DNA of 64,000 bases, from positions 186,001 through 250,000 of the forward strand of contig JACAAZ010000005.1 in the NCBI GenBank assembly GCA_013376995.1. The letters are read 5' to 3'. Shown here in pieces: positions 7,901-15,834 of this stretch. A program made the position numbers and the translations under genes. Position 1 is the stretch's first letter, and every line of letters begins with the position of its first letter. A model generated the notes under the pieces. It was not told the origin of the DNA. It did not search any database and worked only from the letters and a program-made list of their open reading frames with translations. The DNA is from Bacteroidota bacterium. Lineage in GTDB: Bacteria; Bacteroidota; Bacteroidia; Bacteroidales; UBA4417.

Positions 7901-9904
7901 ATGAAGAAATTCCTCTTCGGTTGCTGCTTTTTCCTGTTTTTACTTTCGTCATTTGCCCAAAAAGGATGGAGAGATAGTGAAATGGAAATTAAGGTATTTC
8001 TGAACAACCAGTCAGAAGCAAAAGTATTGCATGACCTGCATCTTAGTGGTGACATTCATATGAATGGTGGCTTTGCCCTGATGTATGTTGTCCCTGATGA
8101 ACTTGAAAGAATCAAAGACAGTCAGTTGAGATATGAACTGTTGATATCGGACCTCAATGCTTATTACAATAATTTTTGGAATCCAGCCAATGAGCAGTAC
8201 CATAGCTATGACCAGATTATTTCGCTTATGGACAGCCTGGCTACCGCTTTTCCAGGTATCTGTAAGAAAATCATTTTAGGAACATCATTACAGGGAAGGC
8301 AGATCGCTTGTCTCAAGATAAGTGACAATGTTGATATTGATGAAAACGAAGCAGAAGTTGCCTTTGATGGCGGAATTCATGGGGATGAAATCGGTGGCCC
8401 TGAGAATCTTATCCGTTTTGCCAGGGACCTTTGCACAGGTTATGGTTCCAACACCCAATACACTGATTTGATTAATTCACGCGAAATCTACATCTACCCC
8501 ATGGTCAATCCTGACGGAAGGGTGAACATGTCCAGGACCAATGCCCATGGAGTGGATTGCAACCGCGACTTCGGCTATATGTGGAATGGGGAGGGTAGTA
8601 GTATCAATCCTTTTTCACAGATCGAAACGAGGGTAATGCGTGACTTCATGAATGCACATCCTTTTAGCATCCACGTTACCTACCACAGCGGAATAGAAGA
8701 AGTGATATTTCCCTGGTGCTACAGGGCAAGCCATGCCCCGGATTATAACAACTTTACTTACCTGTCAGCTTTGTACTCATCATCATCGGGTTATTCCAAT
8801 CTGCCTTATCTTCAGTCTTATGCTGATTATCCAACCAATGGTGAACTGATCGATGACAGTTATGGCTTAAATGGCCCGGTAAGCCTTACGGTGGAGATCT
8901 CCTATGATAAACAGCCGACGGATATTTTAGGCTATTATCAAAAGAATATTACTCCTATGGTAAATATGATCAAAAATGCAGGTTATGGGTTGGAAGGATT
9001 GATAACAGACAGTATTACAGGAAAACCAGTCGCAGCTGCAATATTCATCGATAATTTTTACCCGGTTTTTTCCGATACCCTGGTGGGCGATTTTCACAAG
9101 TTTGTATTGCCCGGAACCTATACGCTTACGGTCAAGGCTAACAATTATGAAACCCGGGTTATAAGTGGAGTTATGGTTACATCGGGAACGTCGACTTTTA
9201 CGAATGTTTTGATGAAACCAGCTAATGGAAGTCATGTCGCCAAAGTAGCCTGTGTTGTAATCCCTGATAACAATCCGGCTGATGAAGCCAATACTCCGGC
9301 GGTTATTGGTGCTGCAGATAATGTGAACTATTCGTTGGGGAGGAGCGGCTGGATTATTTTAGATATGTTGCAACCTGTTTTAAATATCAATGGAAACGAT
9401 TTTAAGATTTATGAAGGTGATGCAACACCCGAAGGTTATACGTGTATGGTATCACAATCGATGGAAGGGCTTTGGAGCAATTTGGGAACGGGGTTGGGAT
9501 CAAAAGAATTTGACCTTGCCACGCTTAATTCAATCAGATATATCAAGATCAAGGATGATGGTGACGGTGTGGCTAACATTGCTGATGCAGGGTTTGACCT
9601 GGATGCCGTTGAAGTGCTGGGACAGGTTGTAGGTGTAAATCCTGAAGTTAATTCGATTGTTCCAGTTATATATCCGAATCCTGCAAATAATGAGTTGAAC
9701 ATAGGCACAAAGATGAATTCAGCCGGATGTTTTGAATTGATTTTAAGTAATATGTTAGGGCAGTATGTATTTTACATTAAAACTGAATTAAAAGAATTTT
9801 ACAGGTTGAATGTTTCAAATCTTGATGAAGGGATTTACCTTTTGACACTCAAATGCGATAAAGGAATATTTCAACAGAAAATAATTGTGAAGCATAATAA
9901 GTAG
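7901..9904 (+). CDS. Secreted M14 zinc carboxypeptidase with T9SS sorting domain
   Basis: Extracellular metallocarboxypeptidase. Signal peptide at residues 1-19 (ending FAQ). The M14 domain at about 95-355 has the zinc ligands His160 and Glu163 in GGIHGDEIGGPEN, the substrate-binding Asn-Arg in DCNRDFGY, the third ligand His262 in TYHSGIEE and the catalytic Glu332 in TVEISYDK. All key residues are intact, so activity is expected. A carboxypeptidase regulatory-like (transthyretin fold) domain follows at about 360-440, then a beta-rich region. A T9SS type A sorting domain (IYPNPANNEL near 590, ending KIIVKHNK) completes it. Long extracellular multidomain M14 enzymes of this type are common T9SS cargo. 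Confidence 0.92.
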   Translation: MKKFLFGCCFFLFLLSSFAQKGWRDSEMEIKVFLNNQSEAKVLHDLHLSGDIHMNGGFALMYVVPDELERIKDSQLRYELLISDLNAYYNNFWNPANEQYHSYDQIISLMDSLATAFPGICKKIILGTSLQGRQIACLKISDNVDIDENEAEVAFDGGIHGDEIGGPENLIRFARDLCTGYGSNTQYTDLINSREIYIYPMVNPDGRVNMSRTNAHGVDCNRDFGYMWNGEGSSINPFSQIETRVMRDFMNAHPFSIHVTYHSGIEEVIFPWCYRASHAPDYNNFTYLSALYSSSSGYSNLPYLQSYADYPTNGELIDDSYGLNGPVSLTVEISYDKQPTDILGYYQKNITPMVNMIKNAGYGLEGLITDSITGKPVAAAIFIDNFYPVFSDTLVGDFHKFVLPGTYTLTVKANNYETRVISGVMVTSGTSTFTNVLMKPANGSHVAKVACVVIPDNNPADEANTPAVIGAADNVNYSLGRSGWIILDMLQPVLNINGNDFKIYEGDATPEGYTCMVSQSMEGLWSNLGTGLGSKEFDLATLNSIRYIKIKDDGDGVANIADAGFDLDAVEVLGQVVGVNPEVNSIVPVIYPNPANNELNIGTKMNSAGCFELILSNMLGQYVFYIKTELKEFYRLNVSNLDEGIYLLTLKCDKGIFQQKIIVKHNK

Positions 9905-9913
9905 CTTGAACAA

Positions 9914-10915
9914 ATGAAGATACTACTCACTATTTTTTTGATAATTCTGAGTTTGCAGTTCCTTGCCCAGAATCCAAGGCCTGAAGATTTTGGATTCAGG
10001 CACCTGCAAATGATGTATAAGGGTGATTCTGTCGATATTTTATTAAAATCGAAAGCAGGAGAGGAGTTTATAAGAAAACCGTTATTCTTGTTTTGCCAGG
10101 GGAGCCTGCCCCAACCTTTGATCAAGACCGATGGCAACCAGGCTTATTCGGTTTTCCCTTTCAACACAGATAGTCTTGTGAAAGATTTTCACCTGGTAAT
10201 CATAAGCAAGCCAAATATCCCGATTATTGCCGATGTTAATTCGCTTGGAACTAACTTCGTTTACCTGGACCCTGCTACTGGGAAATTTCCCAGGGCTTAT
10301 TCAGAACTCAACTTGCTGGATTACTATGTTGACCGGGATGAGGCAGTGATAGGATTTTTGTTAAAATTGCCCTTTGTTGCCAATACTGCACTAACAGTAG
10401 CAGGACATTCCGAAGGTAGTACAATTGCGGCTAAACTGGCAATGAAATCAAAGCGGGTTACTCACTTGATTTATGCCAGTGGTTGCCCGGTGGGCCGAAT
10501 GCTATCTATTGTTGAGAGAGACAGGTCGATGGAGGAGGATACTGATTCTACCCGTTTTGCCGAATCAGATTTTGATTACTGGGAAAGTATAGCAGGTAAT
10601 AAGGAAAATATGGATGATTCATATGGAGATACCTTTAAGGCGACATATGACTTTTCATATCCTCCGATTAACTACCTCCGTGAATTAAAGATACCTGTCC
10701 TGGTTTGTTATGGAACCAAAGACTGGAGCGCTCCTTTTAATGATTATTTAAGGTTCGAGATGATCAGGCAAAAGAAGAAGAATTTTACATTCAAAGCCTA
10801 TATCGGACTGGAGCACAATTTTTTTCCGCTGGATAAGCAAGGCCGTGCTAATCAGGAAATATTAAATTGGGATAAGGTTGCTGCAGATTGGCAGGAGTGG
10901 ATCCGTAAGAATTGA
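9914..10915 (+). CDS. Exported alpha/beta hydrolase
   Basis: Signal peptide at residues 1-18 (ending FLAQ), then an alpha/beta hydrolase fold. The nucleophile elbow is AGHSEGST (Ser near residue 169), the acid is probably the Asp in CYGTKDWSAPF, and the catalytic His is in GLEHNFFPLD near the C-terminus, so a full Ser-Asp-His triad is present. Substrate class cannot be told: esterase, peptidase and cutinase-like activities are all possible. There is no T9SS sorting domain, so a periplasmic location is likely. It begins 9 bases after the M14 gene and may be cotranscribed with it. Confidence 0.8.
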   Translation: MKILLTIFLIILSLQFLAQNPRPEDFGFRHLQMMYKGDSVDILLKSKAGEEFIRKPLFLFCQGSLPQPLIKTDGNQAYSVFPFNTDSLVKDFHLVIISKPNIPIIADVNSLGTNFVYLDPATGKFPRAYSELNLLDYYVDRDEAVIGFLLKLPFVANTALTVAGHSEGSTIAAKLAMKSKRVTHLIYASGCPVGRMLSIVERDRSMEEDTDSTRFAESDFDYWESIAGNKENMDDSYGDTFKATYDFSYPPINYLRELKIPVLVCYGTKDWSAPFNDYLRFEMIRQKKKNFTFKAYIGLEHNFFPLDKQGRANQEILNWDKVAADWQEWIRKN

Positions 10916-10931
10916 GTTCAAGTAAGCAGCA

Positions 10932-10959
10932 GGCAGTAGGCGGTAGGCAGTAGGCAGTA
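10932..10959. repeat. Four tandem GGCAGTA-type heptamers
   Basis: Four 7-bp units (GGCAGTA, GGCGGTA, GGCAGTA, GGCAGTA) flanked by degenerate AGCAG copies on both sides, just past the hydrolase stop codon. Slippage-prone non-coding repeat. Confidence 0.7.
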
Positions 10960-10982
10960 AGCAGAATCCAATAACCAATAAC

Positions 10983-11070
10983 TTACTTCTTATAATCATT
11001 AATCACAATTTCCTGTTTGCAGAAATCCTGTTCTGCTGCCTGTGAGTTTGAGCAAACGATAACAATGTGG
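10983..11070 (-). pseudogene. Remnant 3' end of a second copy of the ABC ATPase gene
   Basis: The minus strand encodes about 26 residues plus a stop that match the C-terminus of the ABC ATPase at 11775-12398 (from IVIVCSNSQAAE to INDYKK) with one amino-acid change (His to Gln). Over 84 bases I count nine differences, eight of them silent third-position changes. That pattern indicates divergence while the sequence was still under coding selection, not a recent copying event. Homology stops near 11070, and an in-frame stop at 11082-11084 closes the frame. The fragment and the intact gene flank the GxxExxY cassette. It cannot make a functional protein. Confidence 0.75.
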
Positions 11071-11111
11071 CTTTCATGTTTTCAAGGCCGTCGCCGGTGT
11101 TTATAAAATAA

Positions 11112-11671
11112 ATGCCACAAAGGCACAAAGACACTAAGATTCACAAAGATTTTCCTAATTTTACATTTCTTTTTTATATGTTAAATTATTCTATTTCAAT
11201 TATTATGGAAACATCAGAAAAACACGATGGTAAACGGGGTAAGGAACATCTCCCTATTCCTGAATTTGTTGACAATCTTGCAAAGCAGGTAATTGATGCC
11301 GCCTTCAAAGTGCATTATAATCTTGGGCCTGGTCTCCTTGAGAAAGTGTATGAAGCTTGCTTTTGCTATGAATTACAGAAGAAAGGCTTGAACTTTCAGA
11401 GACAGGTTGATATTCCAATAACCTATGATAATTTGGTATTTAAGGAGGGGTTAAGGCTTGATGTAATTATCGAAGATAGCATCATTTGTGAGCTCAAAGC
11501 AATAGAAACAGTTAATCCGGTTTGGAAGGCACAAGTTTTAAGTCATCTTAAGCTTACAGGAATACGCTTAGGATTTCTAATCAATTTTGATGTTCCAAGA
11601 ATTAAGGAAGGTGTAACCCGAATTGTTCTTTAACCTTTGTGTTACTTTGTGCCTTCGTGTCTTCGTGGCAT
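11112..11671 (+). mobile_element. 560-bp GxxExxY cassette bounded by 27-bp inverted repeats
   Basis: The left end (11112-11138, starting ATGCCACAAAGGCACAAAG) and the right end (11645-11671, whose complement starts ATGCCACGAAGACACGAAG) match at 22 of 27 positions as inverted repeats. Each end is built from short CACAAAG/CACGAAG units. The only gene inside is the GxxExxY protein. No transposase is encoded and I see no clear target-site duplication. The symmetrical ends and small cargo suggest a mobilizable unit. How it moves is unknown. Confidence 0.6.
11205..11633 (+). CDS. GxxExxY family protein (PD-(D/E)XK nuclease-like fold)
   Basis: A 142-residue protein of the GxxExxY family. The naming motif is at Gly43-Leu-Leu-Glu46-Lys-Val-Tyr49, and the nuclease-like signature follows at Asp86 and Glu96-Leu-Lys98 (DVIIEDSIICELKA). 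The family is assigned to the PD-(D/E)XK superfamily from sequence similarity; to my knowledge no function is firmly established. I chose the ATG at 11205 because the open frame upstream to 11112 is a translation of the left inverted repeat. The same family is known to occur in intervening sequences and repeat-flanked cassettes, consistent with the inverted repeats here. The gene stop lies 11 bases before the right repeat. Confidence 0.85.
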   Translation: METSEKHDGKRGKEHLPIPEFVDNLAKQVIDAAFKVHYNLGPGLLEKVYEACFCYELQKKGLNFQRQVDIPITYDNLVFKEGLRLDVIIEDSIICELKAIETVNPVWKAQVLSHLKLTGIRLGFLINFDVPRIKEGVTRIVL

Positions 11672-11774
11672 CACTATCGCACTTGGAAGAGTAAGGCACT
11701 GTTAGTTTCAAAAATTTATAGGGAAATTTGCAGAAAGTTGCAGATATAGAAAGAGTTAGATTGAATTTTCTTTC

Positions 11775-12398
11775 TTATTTCTTATAATCGTTGATCACAA
11801 TTTCCTGTTTACAGAAATCATGTTCTGCTGCCTGGGAGTTTGAGCAAACAATTACTATCCTGTCTTCCCGGTTTGACAGAAGTAGTTCCCTGAACCAGTC
11901 TATTCCTTGCTGATCCAGGTTTGAGGTGGGTTCATCAAGAAGAACAAGAGGGGTGTTGCTTAGGATAGCCAGGGCAAGCTTAACTCTCTGTTTCATGCCT
12001 GAGGAAAAGTATTTGATAGGCTTGTTGCGGCTTCCTGTCAGGGTTGTAGCCTTTATCACCGCCTCTTCATCCATGTTATTCCGGAATTTCTTGAACTGAT
12101 GGTGGAAACGGACCATCTCAGAAAGAGTAAATTCTTCCAGCAGTTCAAGGTAGGGGCCGCTGTAAGAAACATGGCGAAAGAAATCATCAGGCTCAAGCAC
12201 TTTGCCATCCAGATGATAATTTATTTTACCGGTACTGGGATGAAGATGGCCTGAAATGATCTGTAGCAATGTGGATTTGCCAGAGCCATTGGAACCGAGG
12301 ATGGCATATGCATTACCGCTTTCAAATTCAAAGTCAAGGCTCCGAAAGATCCATTCATAATTGTATTTCCGGCCTATATTCTCCAGGATGATCTTCAT
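11775..12398 (-). CDS. ABC transporter ATP-binding protein (stand-alone)
   Basis: A single nucleotide-binding domain of 207 residues. Walker A is GSNGSGKST, the signature motif is FSSGMKQRVKLAL (SSGMK in place of LSGGQ) and Walker B is LVLLDEPTSNLD. I start it at the ATG at 12398; an in-frame TTG two codons earlier is less likely. No permease gene adjoins, so the partner must be encoded elsewhere. The position directly after lpxA on the same strand (24-base gap) suggests a link to envelope lipid or LPS handling, but that is inference. The C-terminus is duplicated as a remnant at 10983-11070 on the far side of the GxxExxY cassette. Confidence 0.9.
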   Translation of the reverse strand: MKIILENIGRKYNYEWIFRSLDFEFESGNAYAILGSNGSGKSTLLQIISGHLHPSTGKINYHLDGKVLEPDDFFRHVSYSGPYLELLEEFTLSEMVRFHHQFKKFRNNMDEEAVIKATTLTGSRNKPIKYFSSGMKQRVKLALAILSNTPLVLLDEPTSNLDQQGIDWFRELLLSNREDRIVIVCSNSQAAEHDFCKQEIVINDYKK

Positions 12399-12422
12399 AT
12401 ACAATGGATCAGTAAAGATTTG

Positions 12423-13223
12423 CTATAGTTCCGCTTTATCTCTGGAAGCGGAATAACCACGCATGATACCGCGGGCTGAGCCTGAGATGAAAGAGATGAT
12501 CTCATCCCTTTCGGCTGTGGCAGGCATGGTTGCTTCAATCATTTCCAGAGCCTGGCTTACATTATGGCCTTTCAGGTAAATATAGCGGTAGATTTCCTGG
12601 ATCTCGTTGATTTTCTCTGAGGTGAACCCGCGCCTGCGCAGACCGATGGAGTTAATCCCAACATAGGATAGCGGCTCGCGGGCAGCCTTTGTATAAGGCG
12701 GAACATCTTTTCTTACAAGAGATCCTCCCGAAATCATACTATGCTGTCCGATATTGACAAACTGGTGAACAGCTGTAACACCGCCAATAAATGCAAAATC
12801 TTCAACCATAATATGCCCGGCAAGGGTTACAGCATTTGCAAGGATACAGTTGTTCCCGACAATGCAGTCATGGGCGATATGAACATAGGCCATGATGAGG
12901 CAGTTATTGCCAACAACCGTTTCCATGTTAGCCTTAGTTCCCCTGTTGATGGTGACAAATTCACGGATTGTGGTATTATCGCCTATTTTGACCAATGTAT
13001 CTTCACCGGCATATTTCAAATCCTGGGGAATGGCAGCAATAACGGCTCCCGGGAAAATACGGCAGTTCTTCCCTATTCGGGCACCTTCCATAATAGTTAC
13101 ACTGGAGCCAATCCAGGTTCCTTCGCCAATTTCTACATTCTTTTCAATATTGACAAAAGGCTCAATTACTACATTTTTTGCTATCCTCGCCTGGGGATGA
13201 ACATATGCAAGCGGTTGATTCAT
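12423..13223 (-). CDS. lpxA: Acyl-ACP--UDP-N-acetylglucosamine O-acyltransferase
   Basis: First enzyme of lipid A synthesis: transfers a 3-hydroxyacyl chain from ACP to the 3-OH of UDP-GlcNAc in the cytoplasm. The 266-residue length is typical. Residues 1-190 are hexapeptide-repeat beta helix with the QDLKYAGEDT loop and the active-site His in AYVHIAHDCIVG. The C-terminal helical domain contains GLRRRGFTSEKI. It lies 12 bases after lpxC/fabZ on the same strand in the order expected for a Bacteroidota lipid A operon. Acyl-chain length preference depends on a residue I cannot place without an alignment. Confidence 0.96.
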   Translation of the reverse strand: MNQPLAYVHPQARIAKNVVIEPFVNIEKNVEIGEGTWIGSSVTIMEGARIGKNCRIFPGAVIAAIPQDLKYAGEDTLVKIGDNTTIREFVTINRGTKANMETVVGNNCLIMAYVHIAHDCIVGNNCILANAVTLAGHIMVEDFAFIGGVTAVHQFVNIGQHSMISGGSLVRKDVPPYTKAAREPLSYVGINSIGLRRRGFTSEKINEIQEIYRYIYLKGHNVSQALEMIEATMPATAERDEIISFISGSARGIMRGYSASRDKAEL

Positions 13224-13235
13224 TGTTGGATACCT

Positions 13236-14627
13236 TTAAATATTCTTTTTTCTTACGATCTGGGCCATGAGCTCAGCTTCTGTTACGACTTTGTTACCGA
13301 CATAAGCCGTTCCTTTCATGTGACAAATACCCCTGCGGAATGGAGTTATTAGTTCAAGGATAAAAACCAATGTGTCACCGGGAACTACTTTTTGTCTGAA
13401 CCTTACATTTTCCATTTTCATGAAATAAGTAATATAGTTCTCGGGATCCGGGACCGATGATAGAGCAAAAATACCTCCGGTCTGGGCCATAGCCTCAACC
13501 TGGAGCACTCCCGGCATTACGGGCTCATCAGGGAAATGACCAACAAAATAGCCTTCATTCATGGTGACATTCTTCAATCCAACCACATGCTTTTCGCTCA
13601 GTTCCAGTATCTTATCAACAAGGAGGAAGGGAGGGCGATGGGGGAGGATCTTCTTGATCTGGTTAATATCGAAAACAGGCGTTTTTAATACATCCACATT
13701 TGGCTGAACCTGTGATTCCTTAATGTGCTGGCGGATCAGCTTGGCAAAGTTGGTATTTACTTCATGCCCGGGACGGGTGGCAATGATATGGCCTTTGATG
13801 GGCACACCGATGAGGGCAAGGTCACCAATTACGTCAAGCAGTTTGTGACGGGCAGGTTCATTGTGGTAATGCAATTCAAGGTTGTTGAGAATGCCTTCTT
13901 TCATCACTGTTACCTGCGGCTTGTTAAAATGCCTTGCCAGGTTATCAAGCTCGGTCTCTGATAGCAACCGGTCAACGAAAACGATAGCATTGCTTACATC
14001 TCCGCCCTTGATCAGGTTATTGTTGATGAGGTATTCCAGTTCATGAAGGAATACGAAAGTGCGGCAGGTGGATATTTCTCTCCTGAAATCTTCGATTTGT
14101 GAGATAGAAGCATATTGTGTACCTAATACCCGGGTTTCAAAGTCGATCATTACTGATAGCCTGAATGTTTCTTCAGGTACCAGGATAAGTTCACTTTTAC
14201 GTTTGGGGTCAGTAAATGACAAGGTAGATCGGATCTCGAAGTAAACCCTGTCGGCTTCCTGTTCAACAATTCCTGCCTCTTCAAGCGCTTCACAAAAGAA
14301 CCTGGAACTGCCATCCATGATTGGCATCTCTTCAGCATCCACTTCAATGAGAATATTGTCGATCCCTAGCCCTGAAACTGCCGCAAGGGTATGTTCAATG
14401 GTGGCCAACCTTACACCCTGGTGCTGAATGGTAGTTCCACGGGCAGTATCCACTACATAATCAGCAATGGCGTCGACAACCGGATGACCTTCAATATCGA
14501 TCCTGCTGAACTTAATACCATGATCAATTGGAGCAGGTTTGAAAGTGATCGTTGCTTCCTTTCCTGAATGGAGGCCAGCTCCTGATATACTCTTGGGATT
14601 CTGTATTGTACGTTGTTTTTCTGACAT
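13236..14627 (-). CDS. lpxC: Bifunctional UDP-3-O-acyl-N-acetylglucosamine deacetylase / 3-hydroxyacyl-ACP dehydratase
   Basis: Fusion of LpxC (about residues 1-305) and FabZ (about 315-463), a common arrangement in Bacteroidota. LpxC makes the committed lipid A step, a zinc-dependent deacetylation: zinc ligands are visible in TIEHTLAAVSG (His) and in HYHNEPARHKLLDVIGDLAL (His and Asp). FabZ dehydrates 3-hydroxyacyl-ACP in fatty acid synthesis: it has LPHRPPFLLVDK, the catalytic His in GHFPDEPVMPG and Glu in QVEAMAQTGG. Joining them in one chain puts the competing use of 3-hydroxyacyl-ACP under shared expression. It is located between lpxD and lpxA. Confidence 0.97.
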   Translation of the reverse strand: MSEKQRTIQNPKSISGAGLHSGKEATITFKPAPIDHGIKFSRIDIEGHPVVDAIADYVVDTARGTTIQHQGVRLATIEHTLAAVSGLGIDNILIEVDAEEMPIMDGSSRFFCEALEEAGIVEQEADRVYFEIRSTLSFTDPKRKSELILVPEETFRLSVMIDFETRVLGTQYASISQIEDFRREISTCRTFVFLHELEYLINNNLIKGGDVSNAIVFVDRLLSETELDNLARHFNKPQVTVMKEGILNNLELHYHNEPARHKLLDVIGDLALIGVPIKGHIIATRPGHEVNTNFAKLIRQHIKESQVQPNVDVLKTPVFDINQIKKILPHRPPFLLVDKILELSEKHVVGLKNVTMNEGYFVGHFPDEPVMPGVLQVEAMAQTGGIFALSSVPDPENYITYFMKMENVRFRQKVVPGDTLVFILELITPFRRGICHMKGTAYVGNKVVTEAELMAQIVRKKNI

Positions 14628-14667
14628 TAAATTTCCTTCTTTAAAATGAATAGTGGCAAGTAAAAGA

Positions 14668-15714
14668 TTACTTCCGTTCTTCTGCCATTGTATTCTTCAT
14701 ATTTCTTTCCAAATCTGATACCCTGGCTGATAATTTATCTAAGTTATTAAAGACTGCAATACTACGTTTGAACCTTCCGATATCGATAGCTGGAGCTCCC
14801 AGCACGACACTTCCTGGTTTTGTTATGCTTCCTCCGACACCTGCCTGGGCACCAATCTTAACTTCATCAGCTATAACAATATGGCCAACGATTCCAACCT
14901 GCCCACCGATCATACAATTCCTTCCGATCTTGGTGGAACCTGAAATCCCTGTCTGAGCAGCTATTACAGTATTCTCGCCAATTTCTACATTATGCCCAAC
15001 CTGGATCAGGTTGTCGAGTTTCACTCCCTGGCGGATAATTGTTGAACCAAGGGTTGCACGGTCGATGGTAGTATTGGCACCAATCTCAACCCTGTCTTCA
15101 ATTACAACATTACCAATCTGGGCAACTTTTTTATAGTTATTGTCGCTTTGTACTGCAAATCCAAATCCGTCGGCGCCTATTACTGCTCCGGCATGGATCA
15201 TACAATCCTTCCCGATATTGCAATCATGATAAATTTTAACTCCCTGGTAAAGGGTAGTATTTGCTCCAACTTTTACGTTGTCACCAATAAAGGATTGGGG
15301 ATAAATTTTTGCATTATCACCGATCTCAGCATTATCGCCTACATAGGAAAATTCTCCAATATATACATTCTTCCCTATCCTCGCATTGGCAGCAACAAAA
15401 GCCTGAGCCGAAACTCCTACCTTCGATTTCTGAATGCTGTCATAGATCTCAAGTAACTTGGCAAATGCTGAATACGGGTCATCTACACGTATGAGAGTAG
15501 CTGAGATAGGCATCTCAGGCTCAAAATCACTCTTAACAATCACGATGGAGGATTGAGTTGAGTAAATATATTGCGTGTATTTGGGATTTGCCAGGAAACT
15601 CAGGGCTTCAGATTCGCCGTCCTCAATCTTGGCTAACTTGTTCACTTTGGCATCGGGATTTCCATCTACTCTGCCGCCAAGCAGGCTGGCTATGTCTTTT
15701 GCGGTAAACTCCAT
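14668..15714 (-). CDS. lpxD: UDP-3-O-(3-hydroxyacyl)glucosamine N-acyltransferase
   Basis: Third enzyme of lipid A synthesis: adds the amide-linked 3-hydroxyacyl chain. Length 348 is standard. The N-terminal uridine-binding domain (1-105) contains [14 protein letters not shown]. The hexapeptide beta helix (about 108-310) includes GADGFGF and the [11 protein letters not shown] coil with the active-site His. The C-terminal helix (about 320-345) forms the trimer stalk. It heads the lpxD-lpxC/fabZ-lpxA run, with 40 bases to the next gene, and has a TATATTTG candidate promoter box upstream. A second LpxD-like gene occurs at 4912-5853. Confidence 0.96.
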   Translation of the reverse strand: MEFTAKDIASLLGGRVDGNPDAKVNKLAKIEDGESEALSFLANPKYTQYIYSTQSSIVIVKSDFEPEMPISATLIRVDDPYSAFAKLLEIYDSIQKSKVGVSAQAFVAANARIGKNVYIGEFSYVGDNAEIGDNAKIYPQSFIGDNVKVGANTTLYQGVKIYHDCNIGKDCMIHAGAVIGADGFGFAVQSDNNYKKVAQIGNVVIEDRVEIGANTTIDRATLGSTIIRQGVKLDNLIQVGHNVEIGENTVIAAQTGISGSTKIGRNCMIGGQVGIVGHIVIADEVKIGAQAGVGGSITKPGSVVLGAPAIDIGRFKRSIAVFNNLDKLSARVSDLERNMKNTMAEERK

Positions 15715-15759
15715 CAGGAAAAAGTAATGGTTTATTAAGTCGGTTGCTTAAAGAATCTG

Positions 15760-15767
15760 CAAATATA
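15760..15767 (-). promoter_or_regulatory. Candidate -7 box for the lpxD operon
   Basis: Read on the minus strand this is TATATTTG, matching TAnnTTTG, 46 bases upstream of the lpxD start codon. No clear -33 TTG partner is seen. Confidence 0.4.
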
Positions 15768-15834
15768 GGCAAATTGGCATTAAGCCGAAAAAGTGTTGTT
15801 ATTTACCCTAAAGTATTTAATATGAGCTTTCCGG

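Noticed and set aside
11112-11204. N-terminal extension of the GxxExxY protein (MPQRHKD...)
   Set aside because: This is translation of the left inverted repeat; the family core starts after the ATG at 11205.
12741-13352. 203-codon plus-strand frame opposite lpxA and the end of lpxC/fabZ
   Set aside because: It lies wholly antisense to two well-supported lipid A genes. Hexapeptide-repeat genes have periodic composition that often opens antisense frames, and the frame shows no domain or signal peptide.
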